From: Temnothorax longispinosus
Lineage: Eukaryota > Arthropoda > Insecta > Hymenoptera > Formicidae
Direction: 5' to 3'
DNA length: 64,000 nt
Assembly: GCF_030848805.1 (NCBI RefSeq)
Contig: NC_092358.1
Location: 5,766,001-5,830,000 of the forward strand
Below the pieces are notes generated by a model. The model ran no database searches. It worked only from the letters and a program-made list of their open reading frames with translations, and was not told the origin of the DNA. Below are positions 13,742 to 26,130 of this stretch, piece by piece; the stretch's first letter is position 1; each line of letters opens with the position of its first letter. A program made the translations under genes and the position numbers.

Positions 13742-16217
13742 ACCCGCTCGGTGAAATAGCCGGGCGGAAGAGGGGATTTTCACTTTACGATTCTCTCACC
13801 TAATCCACATAAAGGTCGCTCGTAAGCAGGAAGGCTCGATCGTGACGAGTACGATGATAGGGCACTCGCACTTCCTATTTCTCCCCCTTTCGGCCTCTAC
13901 CTCTTTTTCTTTCACCGATTTACTGCAGCGTATCCCGTCCCTTCGGATCGATTTTATCGCGTCGTAATTTGCAACGACGGTCACTTTACCCAATAAACGC
14001 GCGTGTAAAAACTACAATTTGTACTTTTCTAAATATAGTTAATCCTAGTATAAAGTGATATTACTTTTCGTATAGAAAAAAACCGTCGAGCAACGCATTA
14101 AAAGATACTTTGGTGATGTGTTAAAAGGTGCAGCTGCATTTTACAGCCGCAGATACAATAATGCATAATAGTGACACGAAGGTACAAAACATACCACATA
14201 TTGTCTTGTTAGTCTCACTTGTCAGTTTTTGCTTTTATATCATAGAGATGTAAGTTTTGCGAGACGATCCGTACAGATCCGTATAGATACAATAAATCAA
14301 TATGATTAAGTGAATCGAGAAAGTAGCTAGGGAAAAAAAACCGCACTTCTCAGTAACGGTGGTAATGCGATCGCAGTCGGAGGAAATGTGGAATCGCACA
14401 ATTGGGCGCGGAAACGAGAAAAAGGGGCGCGTCGGCCGTACAGAGAGAGCGGGCAGTCTCGACTAAATATATTGTATATTTAACTCACCGCGCGTCTATA
14501 TACGTCTGTTACCTGGCGCGAGGCAGAGCGAGAGTTTCCGACATTGAATTAACTCGGAACAATATATCGCCGCCATTGCATTGTGTACCGGGCAGGCGGC
14601 ATTGAGCTTCCGTGCGCCCGACTACTTCATTTATCAAGTTAAACAATAGAAGAGACTGCCTCCCCCAAACCGCCCCCGTCTTCGACCGTACCCTTCGAGG
14701 GGAAAAATTTCTTTCTCGCGCCCCCCCTCATTGAATCTCGTGCTCTCGCTCGATTTTTCGTCACACCGTAACACTCGTCCGCTTGACAGTTCGCTCGTGG
14801 CAACATTCGTTACACAACGAATCTTTCTGCCAAGGGGAGCGATGATAAAGTAAGGTCTCCTCTCTCCCACGTGTGGTTACAAGATATTGCACTTTGCCAC
14901 AGAATGGATTAAAAATGACAAGTAGATCTGACATTAAATCAATACAATGATAGTTTAACATTGCACGTGGAATCGCGGTTTATTCATATACCTATAAGTA
15001 GCATATCATTTATGGCGAAAATTCTTCATTAATGAAATTCCTTCTCAGTCGCGGCGAGCAGTCTGCAAGACTGGCAGTAGATTAGCTCGTCGACCGCGGA
15101 TTAAGAGCGCGCCGCGCGAATGGAGTTACGATGAATCTCTTTTCAATTAAATCACAAAGTTTCCCGGCAGACGGGGAGAAAGGTAACAGGGCGAGATAAA
15201 GTGATGACTAAGGAGGGAGAAAGGAAAGCCGGCCGGCGTGGGCTCTTCTCCACACGTCCTGGACGTCTATTGACGACCGTTATCGCTCCGAAGGGAGCCG
15301 CTTGACCAAATCACTCGATAAAAAGCCCATCAAACATCTTATTTTTTTTTCTTTTTTTCTTTCTCTCTCACTCTCTCACTTTCCTTATCTCGATTTAAAC
15401 CGCCCCCATTTCGATACCCGCGAGTCCCATTTGGTCAGCCAATTTCTTCTTCAGTCCTCTTTCTCGATTCGCGCGATTGCTAAATTTGGGTGATCTATCT
15501 TCTCTCTCTCTCTTTCTCTTCTTAAAAAGCTTTGATTTATTAGACCTAACTTACTTGTACTTTGCTCACTGGCCACTCATTTTGCGACACTCTCTTATTA
15601 TTTTTTTACGTAAAAAAAATATCTTTGTATTGCATTTTAATTGTATATGCAAGATACTCTACACGAGAAAGAAATGCATGTGACGCAGCACTTAATTCTT
15701 TTATCGGCATCATATTAATTGGAAAATCGAGAGTTCAACCGGCTGTCAATGGAAAATAGTTGTCCGGAGGAAAGAGGCATCGAGGATAAGTGGAAAACAA
15801 AGCGCGAAAAAGCGTGCTCTCCGCCGACCCCGGTAAAGTTCCTCGAGATAACTTTCCAAGCTAAATGGGATCTGCTCGTACGATCAACTTTTATTTTCAC
15901 AAAATAGAGGAAAAGGGAGACTAACGGGTCGGATGCGCGGGACCTTGGGCAAAAAACAAAGGGGGTGCGTTAATCGAACTTGGAATGGAAGGCTTTTAAA
16001 ATCTCTCAACGCCGGACAAAAGAGAGCCCGCGATAATTGCGCATATCCATTTTATGTTATAAGGCGACCGGGCGACTTTGGAGAGCGAAGAAGTGACATG
16101 CGTTTAATGGAGTATTGTAAAAGAACGAAAAAGCCGGAACAATTAATTGCTCTTGTATGTATTAGACAGTTTAATTTAGCGATTGCAGGTACAATAATAA
16201 GATTATATATAATTACT

Positions 16218-16339
16218 TAGGGTAAACTCGGGTAAGATGGCCATAGAGGAAAGATGGCCAACGCATGTTTATTCGAAGTTTCATAGCGAGCTAGATTGAA
16301 AGAACATAGATTGGCCATCTTACCCCCGAGTTTACCCTA
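16218..16339. mobile_element. 122-bp MITE with 26-28 bp terminal inverted repeats
   Basis: Left end TAGGGTAAACTCGGGTAAGA plus TGGCCA; right end is its reverse complement with a GG insertion. The core carries another AAGATGGCCA copy (16251-16260). TA at both borders is compatible with TA target duplication (Tc1/mariner-type). It is too short to encode anything and must be non-autonomous. Confidence 0.85.
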
Positions 16340-19309
16340 ATTATTCATGATCGTCCATTTATCAAATCTTTCTAATTTATATATGCTGAATGGATTCTTG
16401 CTAATGCTTTTCAGTTCTTCTTATATTTTATTCAAGTAAATTATGTATACCTACTTCAAAATATTACAAAGTTGCTAAAAAGTTTAATAAAGTACGTAAA
16501 CGTAATCTGTATATATCTGCATTAAAATCTAATCTATGCAGAGAATCGTGCGGTGTAACTTGGACATGCGAAAAGTTTTGCGAGTCACTGTATCACAAAT
16601 AACGGAAGAAAGATTGGCGTTTCTATCCACCTAAGCCCACGGCGGATCACTATATCATTTTTTGACAGACAAATACCGAACGGTAAACAAGGGGAAGAAT
16701 GCGGCGGAAGTGAAAGTAGAGGAAACATAGGAAATCCGAAAAACGTAGGAAATTGCGCGTGGTCTCGTATATCTCGAAAATTGGATTCGAATCGAGAGAT
16801 TCGTGGCCGTGATAAATTCTCGTGCTGCCGAAGAGAATTTCGTCCGCTTTACTTTCAAACTTCTGCGCGGACTTTCGCAACGTATTCAACTATTCAGCTA
16901 TTCAGTTTCCAACTATTTTACTTTCGTCAACAATCTCAAGTCGATAGAAAATAATTATAATATTAATTTTTCGCACATGTAAGAATGTACTTAAGAATAT
17001 TTATACCAAAATAATGCATGTAAATATTATATATATAGATATATATTATATTTCCATGAAAAAATACGTAATTTGTATTAGTTTTAGTAAATGCCTGTCT
17101 CTCTTCTGTTTATTACTCGAATTTACCACTATAAGTGATTATTGCCATTTATATATATTTTAAATACTTTAAATAAATAAATTATATATATGTAATTTTC
17201 ACTAATTATATAACGAAGAATATTATATAATATTTCGACTAATACTTCTAGCATATACTTCACGTTGAAATATTATTCAGCTCTGACGATTACGTAATAC
17301 GAATAAACTTTCCTCTCTTTTCTGTAGTTTCATTCAGAAAAGAGAAGAGAAAGGTGCTCTTATCGCGTACGCGAGGGCGAAAGTGCCATGTGTTGAAATT
17401 CTACTTTGTCGTACTCGACGGCGTCGACAGACGATATGTAAACGCAAAGGGAAGTAGACAAAAAAGGGTACAGTCGCAGAAGAGAGAGGAAGATGGATAG
17501 GGAAGTCGAGACGAACTACGGGAGATGTATGCTTCATGGAAGATACAATAGAACAAGCTTCTGGACTTGCAAATCCAACAGAGGATATTCTCTTACGCGC
17601 GTGTATTCTCTCCTCTCTCTATCTCTTTACTAAAACAAAATATCGATCTTTTTTCGAAGGAACATATGACTGCAGGGCGAGCTATATCGAAAAATGGCCG
17701 TAAAAGAGAGTGTCATAGAGTCGAAAATCTCTAAAAGAAAGATTACTTTTTAAATAATATATAGAAAATACACACGAGGAAAAAGTGTATCAAGTCCAAT
17801 AATTATGTTGGTTAATAAAGATTATTTAAACGTATATTATATATATTTTCAGTGTTCTATTTGATGGATACGATAAAGCTTTTTACGTCAACCAAACAAC
17901 TATCCATTTTAGAAGTTCTCAAATGTGCTTTGCAGTGACGCGCAGAGTGGCCTGCGAGGAAAGCAGCAATGAAACGCACTTCATGATCCACGAGCTGTAT
18001 ACATAAGGCTCGGCTTATACGCGTTGCAATATGTAACTGTCGCGACGCAAGCCAATAAATACGCGAGCTTTTTTCTTCTCTATTTTCTCCCACAGGGATA
18101 AATGGATCGACCGGACGTGAGCTTTAGGTTGATCGTGCGGTTCGACAGATATGCCAATTCGGATAGACTTCATGTTGAATTTAAAAAAAAAGTGTAACAA
18201 GTGCAGAATTTTGTGTTCTCAAAAATACTTTCCTCGAATGTGTTATCAAAATTACACTAGCCAAAATCAATATTTAAAAAATGATCGAGCTATTGGACCA
18301 AATTAGATACTGAAAACTTATTGAATGCGTCCCAAATGTGCTTTTTGGGCAAATTGCACTTTTCGACCTTTATTGGAAATAATATTTCATATACTATTTG
18401 TCGGGCGATTAAAATTATTAACATTCAGCAAATAAACGGCGGTTGCGGAATAAACATGCGCGACCGCCTCGTCGATATTCCTACACTCCGTAGACAAACC
18501 GTGTCCATCTGTGGGTGTAATGGATGCGAAAAAAATCAATTGCCGCCCAAGGGCTTTTAATCACCGGAGCCTGTCCTTTCATTTCCGCGGCTTGTGTCGG
18601 CTGTCGAAAAGTCTCAATTCCTTTTTTTCCCCCTGGTGCTCAGCATCAGCGGCAGGTTTGTAAAACGGTTGCGCATGACAAACAGAATGAAAATTCAACC
18701 GTCCCTCCCATTCTTTCATGCAGATGGATTGTATGAAAATGGGAACAACGCGTGAATTATTTAACCTTTTTGCGGCCGACGAGTCTCATTTTTTAGCTCT
18801 AATTTAAAACCTGCTGCATTACCGTAAATTAAAACTGAATAAAAGCAAAGTAACAGTTTCTAATAAGTAGAGAGCAAGAATTTCGAAAAAGACGTAATAG
18901 TAATCACCCGTTTAATAAAACCTCGAATAAACCTAAACTTTATGGCAGACGGACTAGTGCATGTCCTTCGGAAAAATAGCTGAGATACGATATTATCGAT
19001 TTAATCATGGTAATGAAATGCCAAGATCAAAATAGTAACTTAAGTATCTTTTTGAAAGCTCTCTTATTAAACTGGAAAAGAAACAAATATTCTTAATATT
19101 AAAGATATTAAAAAGCAAAATAAATATAAAATATTGAAAAATTTCATCAATTCTCTACGGTATAACTTATTTTATCATGACTATCTCTTTTATTCGAGAA
19201 TGGAAGATGATATAAAATATAAATATATAAATTTTTACTCAAAATTAAAGACACGTAAGCAATACTACGTCTGTTTTTACGTATCACGAAGAGAATGTAT
19301 ATATAATTT

Positions 19310-19339
19310 AATTATGCTTCGTTTCAACGAAGCATAATT
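19310..19339. repeat. 30-nt perfect hairpin palindrome
   Basis: AATTATGCTTCGTT (19310-19323), spacer TC, then the exact reverse complement (19326-19339). Confidence 0.85.
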
Positions 19340-19465
19340 TATCCTTTTATTTTGACTCGCTTATAAAATTTTTGCTTGAGACATAATGCAAAAGGTTTAA
19401 AAGGTTTTCCATCACCAATAACGCATTCTCTAGAGCGCGGGTAAGTAATAAAATAAAATCCCGAT

Positions 19466-19981
19466 GTGATTAAAACTCGAAATTACTTATTACTCGAGCA
19501 CAAAGTAGATGCCGCGGTCGAAAAGAGAGTAACGGCATGGCAGGCAAATGATATTAACGTGTCCATCCGTCTAGCGAGGTCCCAGGTTAAAAAGAGTCCA
19601 TCTGGAGAACACGGTCTCAGCCCGTTACGCGCGAGCTTTATCGTACGTCAGATAGAACAACCCCTCAGTGCCGCCGATCCCTTCGTTGTGCCTCTCGCCC
19701 TTATATATATACCGCGACTGCGACAACGCTTCCTCCCTCGCCTGGTGAGACAATTTCTTCGAGATTCACGCAATCCCGGACTTTGGAAACAGTTCCGTGA
19801 TGCCGTAAACCGAGGAATCGAAAGGAAGAAATCGGAATTGGACGTAATATCGCGGTATCGAATCACCGCTTTTGGGGGATATTTAGGAGAACCTACTTTT
19901 AGAATATTAAAGAAAGTTACACAATACATTTTACGTGTTCTGGTTTCGCAAGTTTTCCGAATTGTGCAACCGGAAAAGTAA
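19466..19981 (+). CDS. Unassigned ORF, doubtful
   Basis: 171 codons in the GC-richest part of an AT-rich stretch. Basic, no recognisable domain, no signal peptide; starts MIKTRNYLLLEHKVD and has one hydrophobic stretch near PFVVPLALIYI. No splice or promoter context makes it convincing, and an overlapping minus frame is open for 93 codons. Probably not a gene. Confidence 0.12.
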   Translation: MIKTRNYLLLEHKVDAAVEKRVTAWQANDINVSIRLARSQVKKSPSGEHGLSPLRASFIVRQIEQPLSAADPFVVPLALIYIPRLRQRFLPRLVRQFLRDSRNPGLWKQFRDAVNRGIERKKSELDVISRYRITAFGGYLGEPTFRILKKVTQYILRVLVSQVFRIVQPEK

Positions 19982-22970
19982 TGTAATTTAAAATCAAACG
20001 AATGCGAGTGTGAATCGGTTCACGTGGGTCTAAAAGTTAAAGAAGGTCGCGCTCGGAAAAGAGACTGCGCGCGCTTTTCGGGCGGGTGATATAGCGCTAC
20101 AAGTACGAGAACCGCCCCAATTTACGATTACGAGGCACATGGGGTCTCAAACGAAGGGTTAAACCAGGTTTAATCAATTCTCGCCGAAATGTGCCCGGCG
20201 TATCTCGACATTGATGGCGGATTTACCGAATTCCATGGAGCGAGTGATCAAGAAAACTGCTGCGAAGAATGGAACGAATAGATCAAAACGCATTTAAAAT
20301 TACAGTAAAAATAATAAGCTATATTAGACAAAAATACAGCAAAAAATTAAACGCTTCGCATATCACAAAAAAATTATATAGGTAAATCAAATAATATACG
20401 TGCAAGCATTTAGAAATTCGATATACACTCATCTTAATTCACAATTATAATGGATGAGGATTATAATGAATGAATTTAACATGTTTCCCTGTACCGTAAG
20501 AAGTTATATCAATAAAGTATGTAACATTAGGTATATAACTATATTATATTATCGTCATAAATCCATCTCATTGAAAAAAATTATATGCGCCGTTGTTTCG
20601 ACTCCATAATGGCTCAGATCCGTCATATACTGTCGCAGTTATCGATATTATACTCTAAACAACATATATTATATTCTAAACAACGTTATCCAATAATTAA
20701 AATATGAATATATGTCCATCAAACCTGTACAAATACGATTTACGTAAACCGCGATTTAATTATAACTATGTATTATGAGATGACACAAATATAGAAATTG
20801 TAGCGTTAGATAAACATAGATAAACATATCGTAATGTTCAATCAAATTATTCTTGTTTTCTTTCGTGCAACCTTTACGTTTGTTTCGCTCATAGCGCACG
20901 ATATAGTATTGCTTTGATCTTTCTTGCTTCGTTGTTGGACAATCTCATTCGAGGAAATATCTTACAAGATATCGAAAAGTTCGCTACTCGTGGTTCAGGT
21001 TGAACAGTTTTTCCTACACCTCGCCTGTTGTCTTTCCACCCGTAAACGATAACGCAACGGACCGCAATTCAACGCGAAAAAGTCAAGAGAGCTACGTTTA
21101 ACCGATGGCTTACTATTTTTCGGACGCAATTCCTTCGCGGCGCCGAAGTTTTCTCGTAGCCAGACAGAATGCCCGGACGGCGTCGCGGCGCCGCTCTCTC
21201 GCAATACAGTGGAACGAAATAGAGATAGACGGAGAGAAATATCGTCTTCTCCTGATTGTATTCTAAGAATACTCGTTAAGAATATATTTCACAGATAAAG
21301 GTTTCAAATTATACCTATACCTATGTTCATTCCTGCGTTTCATGTTTCATATAAAATATGTATAATAAAACGTAATTTTTTAAAGCGAAAAATGTACAAT
21401 GTTATTAAGTCAGTTAAATAAATTCGTTGTTTAGACAATATACAAGACAGGAAACTTTTTTCAGAAACATATTATTCTAAAAAAAATGTGGCAAATAAGT
21501 ATAACGTTTACGGAAATTTTAATATCTTTTTCGTGCGCGTGACTTTGATTACATCATTTTATTTACGTAATAATTCGTCATTAAGCAACGCATATCTGAA
21601 CAAACAGCAGTCAATTTGAAGCTGATTGCCACACTCTATGATAATATTGTCCATATTCTCATTATATTATCATGTTACTTATGTATACGATATCAAACGC
21701 ATAAACTATATGCGATAATGTTAGGTCAAGTAGTAAAATAAAAAGTAATCAAGACTTCTTAGATCATTCCAATTATATTTTGGTGATAAAATTAATGATT
21801 ATTATTTTTAAACATTCTTTGATAGTTATTGACCAAATTCAATTTTTGAAATTCTTGTAACAAGAATTAATTTCATCATTAAAAAATCATCACGTTGTCC
21901 CGTTTATCCGACGCCCTCAATTAGCCCATTTGACCTTACATAGCTAACCGCATTAATTAAAATTCATGGCCAATTATAAAACGGATCCTGCTCTCAAGTG
22001 TAACCGCGTTGTCGTGCAATTGAATCATCGCTTTGATCCGCTAAGACTAACGTACTCGTATTTCGACTAAGGATCGTTGTGATATTTAAATCTTGCATCA
22101 AAAAGCATATTAGGTGAGATGTTCAGAAAAAAGTTTTATATCTAGAGACATAAATGATTCAATAATTACGTTTTGATTAAAGATCAACTACAGAAGATGT
22201 ACTCAGCTGATCGCGAAAAAACGAATAATTACTCCTATAAAAACTGATCTATAAAACTATCAATAAACAAGGATAAATAGACTAAAAATTAGAATAAATG
22301 TTTTATTTATTTAAAAAAGTTGATAAAATTAATAATTATTGTTTTATTATTAAAAAAAATGATGTTATCTGAGAGTAAAATATTTTTATTCATCTGTCGC
22401 TTGATGCCTCCTAACTCTTTTTTCCTCCTCTCAGATTAGCAATCGTATGGCACTCGTATAGCACAATACTCGCGTTAATTACGAACATGCGTAATTATCA
22501 GAATACAATAATCACGCAATACTTTATGCGGCACTCCTGATATTAATCACGATGTGTATTTTACTAATTGGAATTCCATCGAAACATGATCAAAAATAAA
22601 GCAAAAAAGTAATATGAAGCTTTATGATTCGCTCAATATATCCAGCACAAATCTCGCAAATTAATACAATAAACTGCACGATATTAAAATCGAGTTTACG
22701 GCTAATTCAGGTGCTATCATCCGAAAAGGTACAATCAAAATTCAGCATTGCATATGCGCAATGTATTTCCAAAATGTAAATTTAATGAAATACATGTACC
22801 TATTATTAATAATAAATGACCAATATATCGCGGCCTTCTGTATATTTTGAATTATGTAATATTCGTGTATTAATCTGCATTTACAATCCGTGCGTGAACA
22901 AATTATATTTAAATTTGCAAAAAATTTAAAGCTCGCTACAAAATACATTAAAACAATAAGAATCATTATT

Positions 22971-23313
22971 GAAATTATCGACTCTATAAATATCGCGATA
23001 AAACAATGCTTTAAAAGTTTAAAATTCCCATCCTCTGTCGCTTCTCAAGTGAAATAAGTAAAGCGTGCGAAATATTTGCCTCGATAAAAAAGTTGTCGAT
23101 AAATTAACAGTCGTCAATCGTGGGAATTACTTAATCACACGTGCTAATCGTGGCTAATTCGTAGAAAATAATCGCGTTTCGATGCATGGGTAATTATCGA
23201 TCATATAAATATCGATCGTAGTGAAACAATGCTTTATAAAACAATTCCCATCCTCTATCACTTCTTATAAGTGAAACGAACAAACCGCGGGAAATACTTG
23301 CTTCGATACAAAA
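22971..23313. repeat. Diverged tandem duplication, about 218-bp period
   Basis: Copy A 22971-23090 and copy B 23190-23313 share blocks such as AAACAATGCTTTA and ATTCCCATCCTCT, and a GAAATA-TTGC-TCGATA block, with scattered substitutions. Confidence 0.75.
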
Positions 23314-24419
23314 GATACTTGCTTCGTACATACATTTATAATCTCTAAAAAATCGATTTATTGCAAATAGGCTGGATCTCGAGGCAAACTTCATCTGAAT
23401 TTCTCAAGTGAATCGTGATTGCAAATGTAATGAATACCAAGCTGAATCTCAAAATCTACTTATTAAACCGTATCGTGTCTCGAAACTGGCGTCAACTAGT
23501 TGTAAGTTCTCAAACAGAAACGCAAATATATATACATACCATCTAGAAAATGTTAGCGGACTTATAATGTTCGTGTCCAAGATGTCGCGCACGAGACTAT
23601 CTCTTCTTTTATCGGAGTTTAAATAAAAATAATTTTTAATAAAACTTGAGCTATAAATGGGGCTATAAAGCCACAGAGAAAGGCTCGCCGGTACTGCGCT
23701 AGTGTAAAGTATGGTATCCTAATCCTCCGCGCCAATTCTCCAAACTTGAATTTCGTCGAAGTTTCGCGTAAGCTTAACTACTAATTGGGCGCAATGTCCG
23801 CGGCTCTTGGAAGTGTACTATCCGACACAGACGTCTATTACTACGAGAACTTTGCAGATTGTAATTCCCTGTCTCGCTCTGTCTACCTATTTTATCAAAC
23901 CTACACACAGACGCGCTCGGAGAGACATTCGTGTATAACATTTGTACTCGCTTTGTATCCCGTATTACGTTACTGCGTAGACGGAATACCTATCGATAAG
24001 CTGTAAGGGATACCTGTAATGATTAGAACTTCCCGTATCATCTAGAATTACATTCAATTTATACAAAACTGGAAATAAATTAAATTCTTTTTTAACGACA
24101 CGGGATTTACTTTGCAAAATTATGAAAAATGTTGAATCACTCTCACGAATTTTTACAGATTGGCAACGAAAATCGGAGAAAAAGAATATCACCGTAGACA
24201 AATGTCCCGATTGAATTTCTGTAAATGTCTTCTTTCCTGTAGAATCACGTTGATTGGGGTCTATCTCGGAATCGAGAATCAGGTAACAACGAACTTGACA
24301 CAGTACTGATTTTCGAGATTGTGTAGTGATTTCAAATCTGTACTGAACCTTATACCGAATTCCAAAGACGTATGCTTGAAGAGACGTTCATTTTTATGGC
24401 GATAGATGTCATTGTTTCG

Positions 24420-24436
24420 TTTTTTTTTTTTTTTTA
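24420..24436. repeat. Poly-T tract
   Basis: Homopolymer of about 16-17 T in AT-rich sequence. Confidence 0.9.
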
Positions 24437-25474
24437 CGTTCGAAAGACGTATCGTCACGAATTACAGATTCAAGTTGATTTAGCACCACATCGATACTAC
24501 GGCAATAGCACAGTGACACGTGCAAAAGCTATATCGATAGCGATCCATTAGGATGAAAAATTAAAGGCTACGAGCGCAGGGCGAGTCGATCAACAAATTA
24601 ACCGTTCGAAATATGGCGTACGCACTCAAGGTAGGCGCAAACAAATCAAGATAATGGTGGATATTTCACGCACATGGCAATGCTAACCGGTATCTGTCTC
24701 GCATAGGTCCCGGGAGATTCGAGCGCGTGCGTCCCGTCGTTCGTATCGATAGAGAGACGAGTAGTCGCCTATCCGTCTTTATTTGTCTTGTCTCTATCGC
24801 GCATTTTTCTCTTTACCACGCTCTAGAAACTTTTCCGTCAATTTTTGAAAGTTTCTACGTGTGCGTTGCAGAAACTGATAGCGAATTAGAAAAGAGTGAT
24901 ACTGTGTCCCAAAAGAGACATTCGTAAAAAAAGGGGAAAAAAATTATAAAAAACGGGATAAGAAGAATAAAAAGTGCTCTATCACGAAAGTCACACATCT
25001 CCATAAAGGAAGAAAGAAAAAAGACTCCTTTCTTCTCGAACGCCTCCTGCAAATGCGTAACGAAAAGTCGATGGAGGGTTTTTCGAGAGAAAACTAAGCT
25101 TCGTTAGCGTGAAAACTCATCAGCGCGAGGACTGCCAAACGCAGAGAAAGGAAAAACAGTGGTAACTGATGGGATGTTATATAAATTTTTCATCGGTTTA
25201 ATTGCAAACCGGTTGCCAATATTAAATGTTCCATTATCGGAGAAAGTAATGAAATTATCGCGGAACAATTCTTCCACTGTAGGTATTTTAATTCTGTTAA
25301 TGTTTTATTATTGTCACGTTTACACGGGGAGTATTTGAAAAGCGTGGCTTCCAATATTGTACGTATTTTAATTTACAAGATATATAAAACAGAGAGGTTT
25401 TTTTTAATCCAACGTGTTGTCTAAAAAAAGGTATACAACGGGTAAGCCACACGCGGTTTTTCACGGTTTATTCT

Positions 25475-25552
25475 GTTATATAACAATTAATACAGTAACT
25501 TTGCTTTAGTGTAAAGTTTGGTCGATGTTATATAACTATTAATACCGTTACT
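25475..25552. repeat. Two copies of a 26-mer, 52 bp apart
   Basis: Copies at 25475-25500 and 25527-25552 start GTTATATAAC and differ at about three positions. Confidence 0.7.
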
Positions 25553-25917
25553 TAAGTTTACCTTAATATATAAGACTTTTCTCCCTCAGGGATTAATATA
25601 AACAAAAATTAGAAAGTAAACCGAAAGTACATTCGTAAATACATTTCGAAATGAACGTCTAATGTAAATTAGAGAAAGTGTTTTTATATACTTTAAAATA
25701 AACGAGTTTTCACTCGGTAAAATAATTCATTACATTTTTATACGTAAAGAGGATGGAATAAGTATGGAAAGACTGTTTTGAACGTTGTGGCGTTGACAGA
25801 CGTCCTTTAAAATCCGTATCGACGCTCGAAGACTCGTGTGTCTATTGTGGCGTGAGGACTTCCATTAATGCCACACGCGCGGCGAATCAATATTAATATT
25901 AGCTACATATGTACATA

Positions 25918-26130
25918 CAGGATGTCCCAGATCCAGCGGGCCACCTTCTGTCTAAATATTCTTGGACAAAAATAGAATCGGTTTTTGCTAAACAAAAAAT
26001 ATCGAGACCTCGATTGCTTTTAACTTACGACTGCTGGAAGATTCTTTGAGAATTAACCTTCAAAGATACAAACGGATTTAGTTAAAATCCCTTCTACTTT
26101 ATTGAATTTGTATAATTGTGATTAATTACA
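25918..26130. mobile_element. Possible transposable-element remnant
   Basis: Begins ACAGGATGTCCCAGATCCAG, a terminus style common in insect interspersed repeats. No ORF remains. The right limit is a guess. Confidence 0.25.

Noticed and set aside
16650..16889. 79-codon minus-strand ORF
   Set aside because: Starts at TTG and ends in hydrophobic sequence without family resemblance; no splice support.
22971..23313. CRISPR-like repeat array
   Set aside because: Only two long diverged copies with no regular short repeats; this is eukaryotic DNA.
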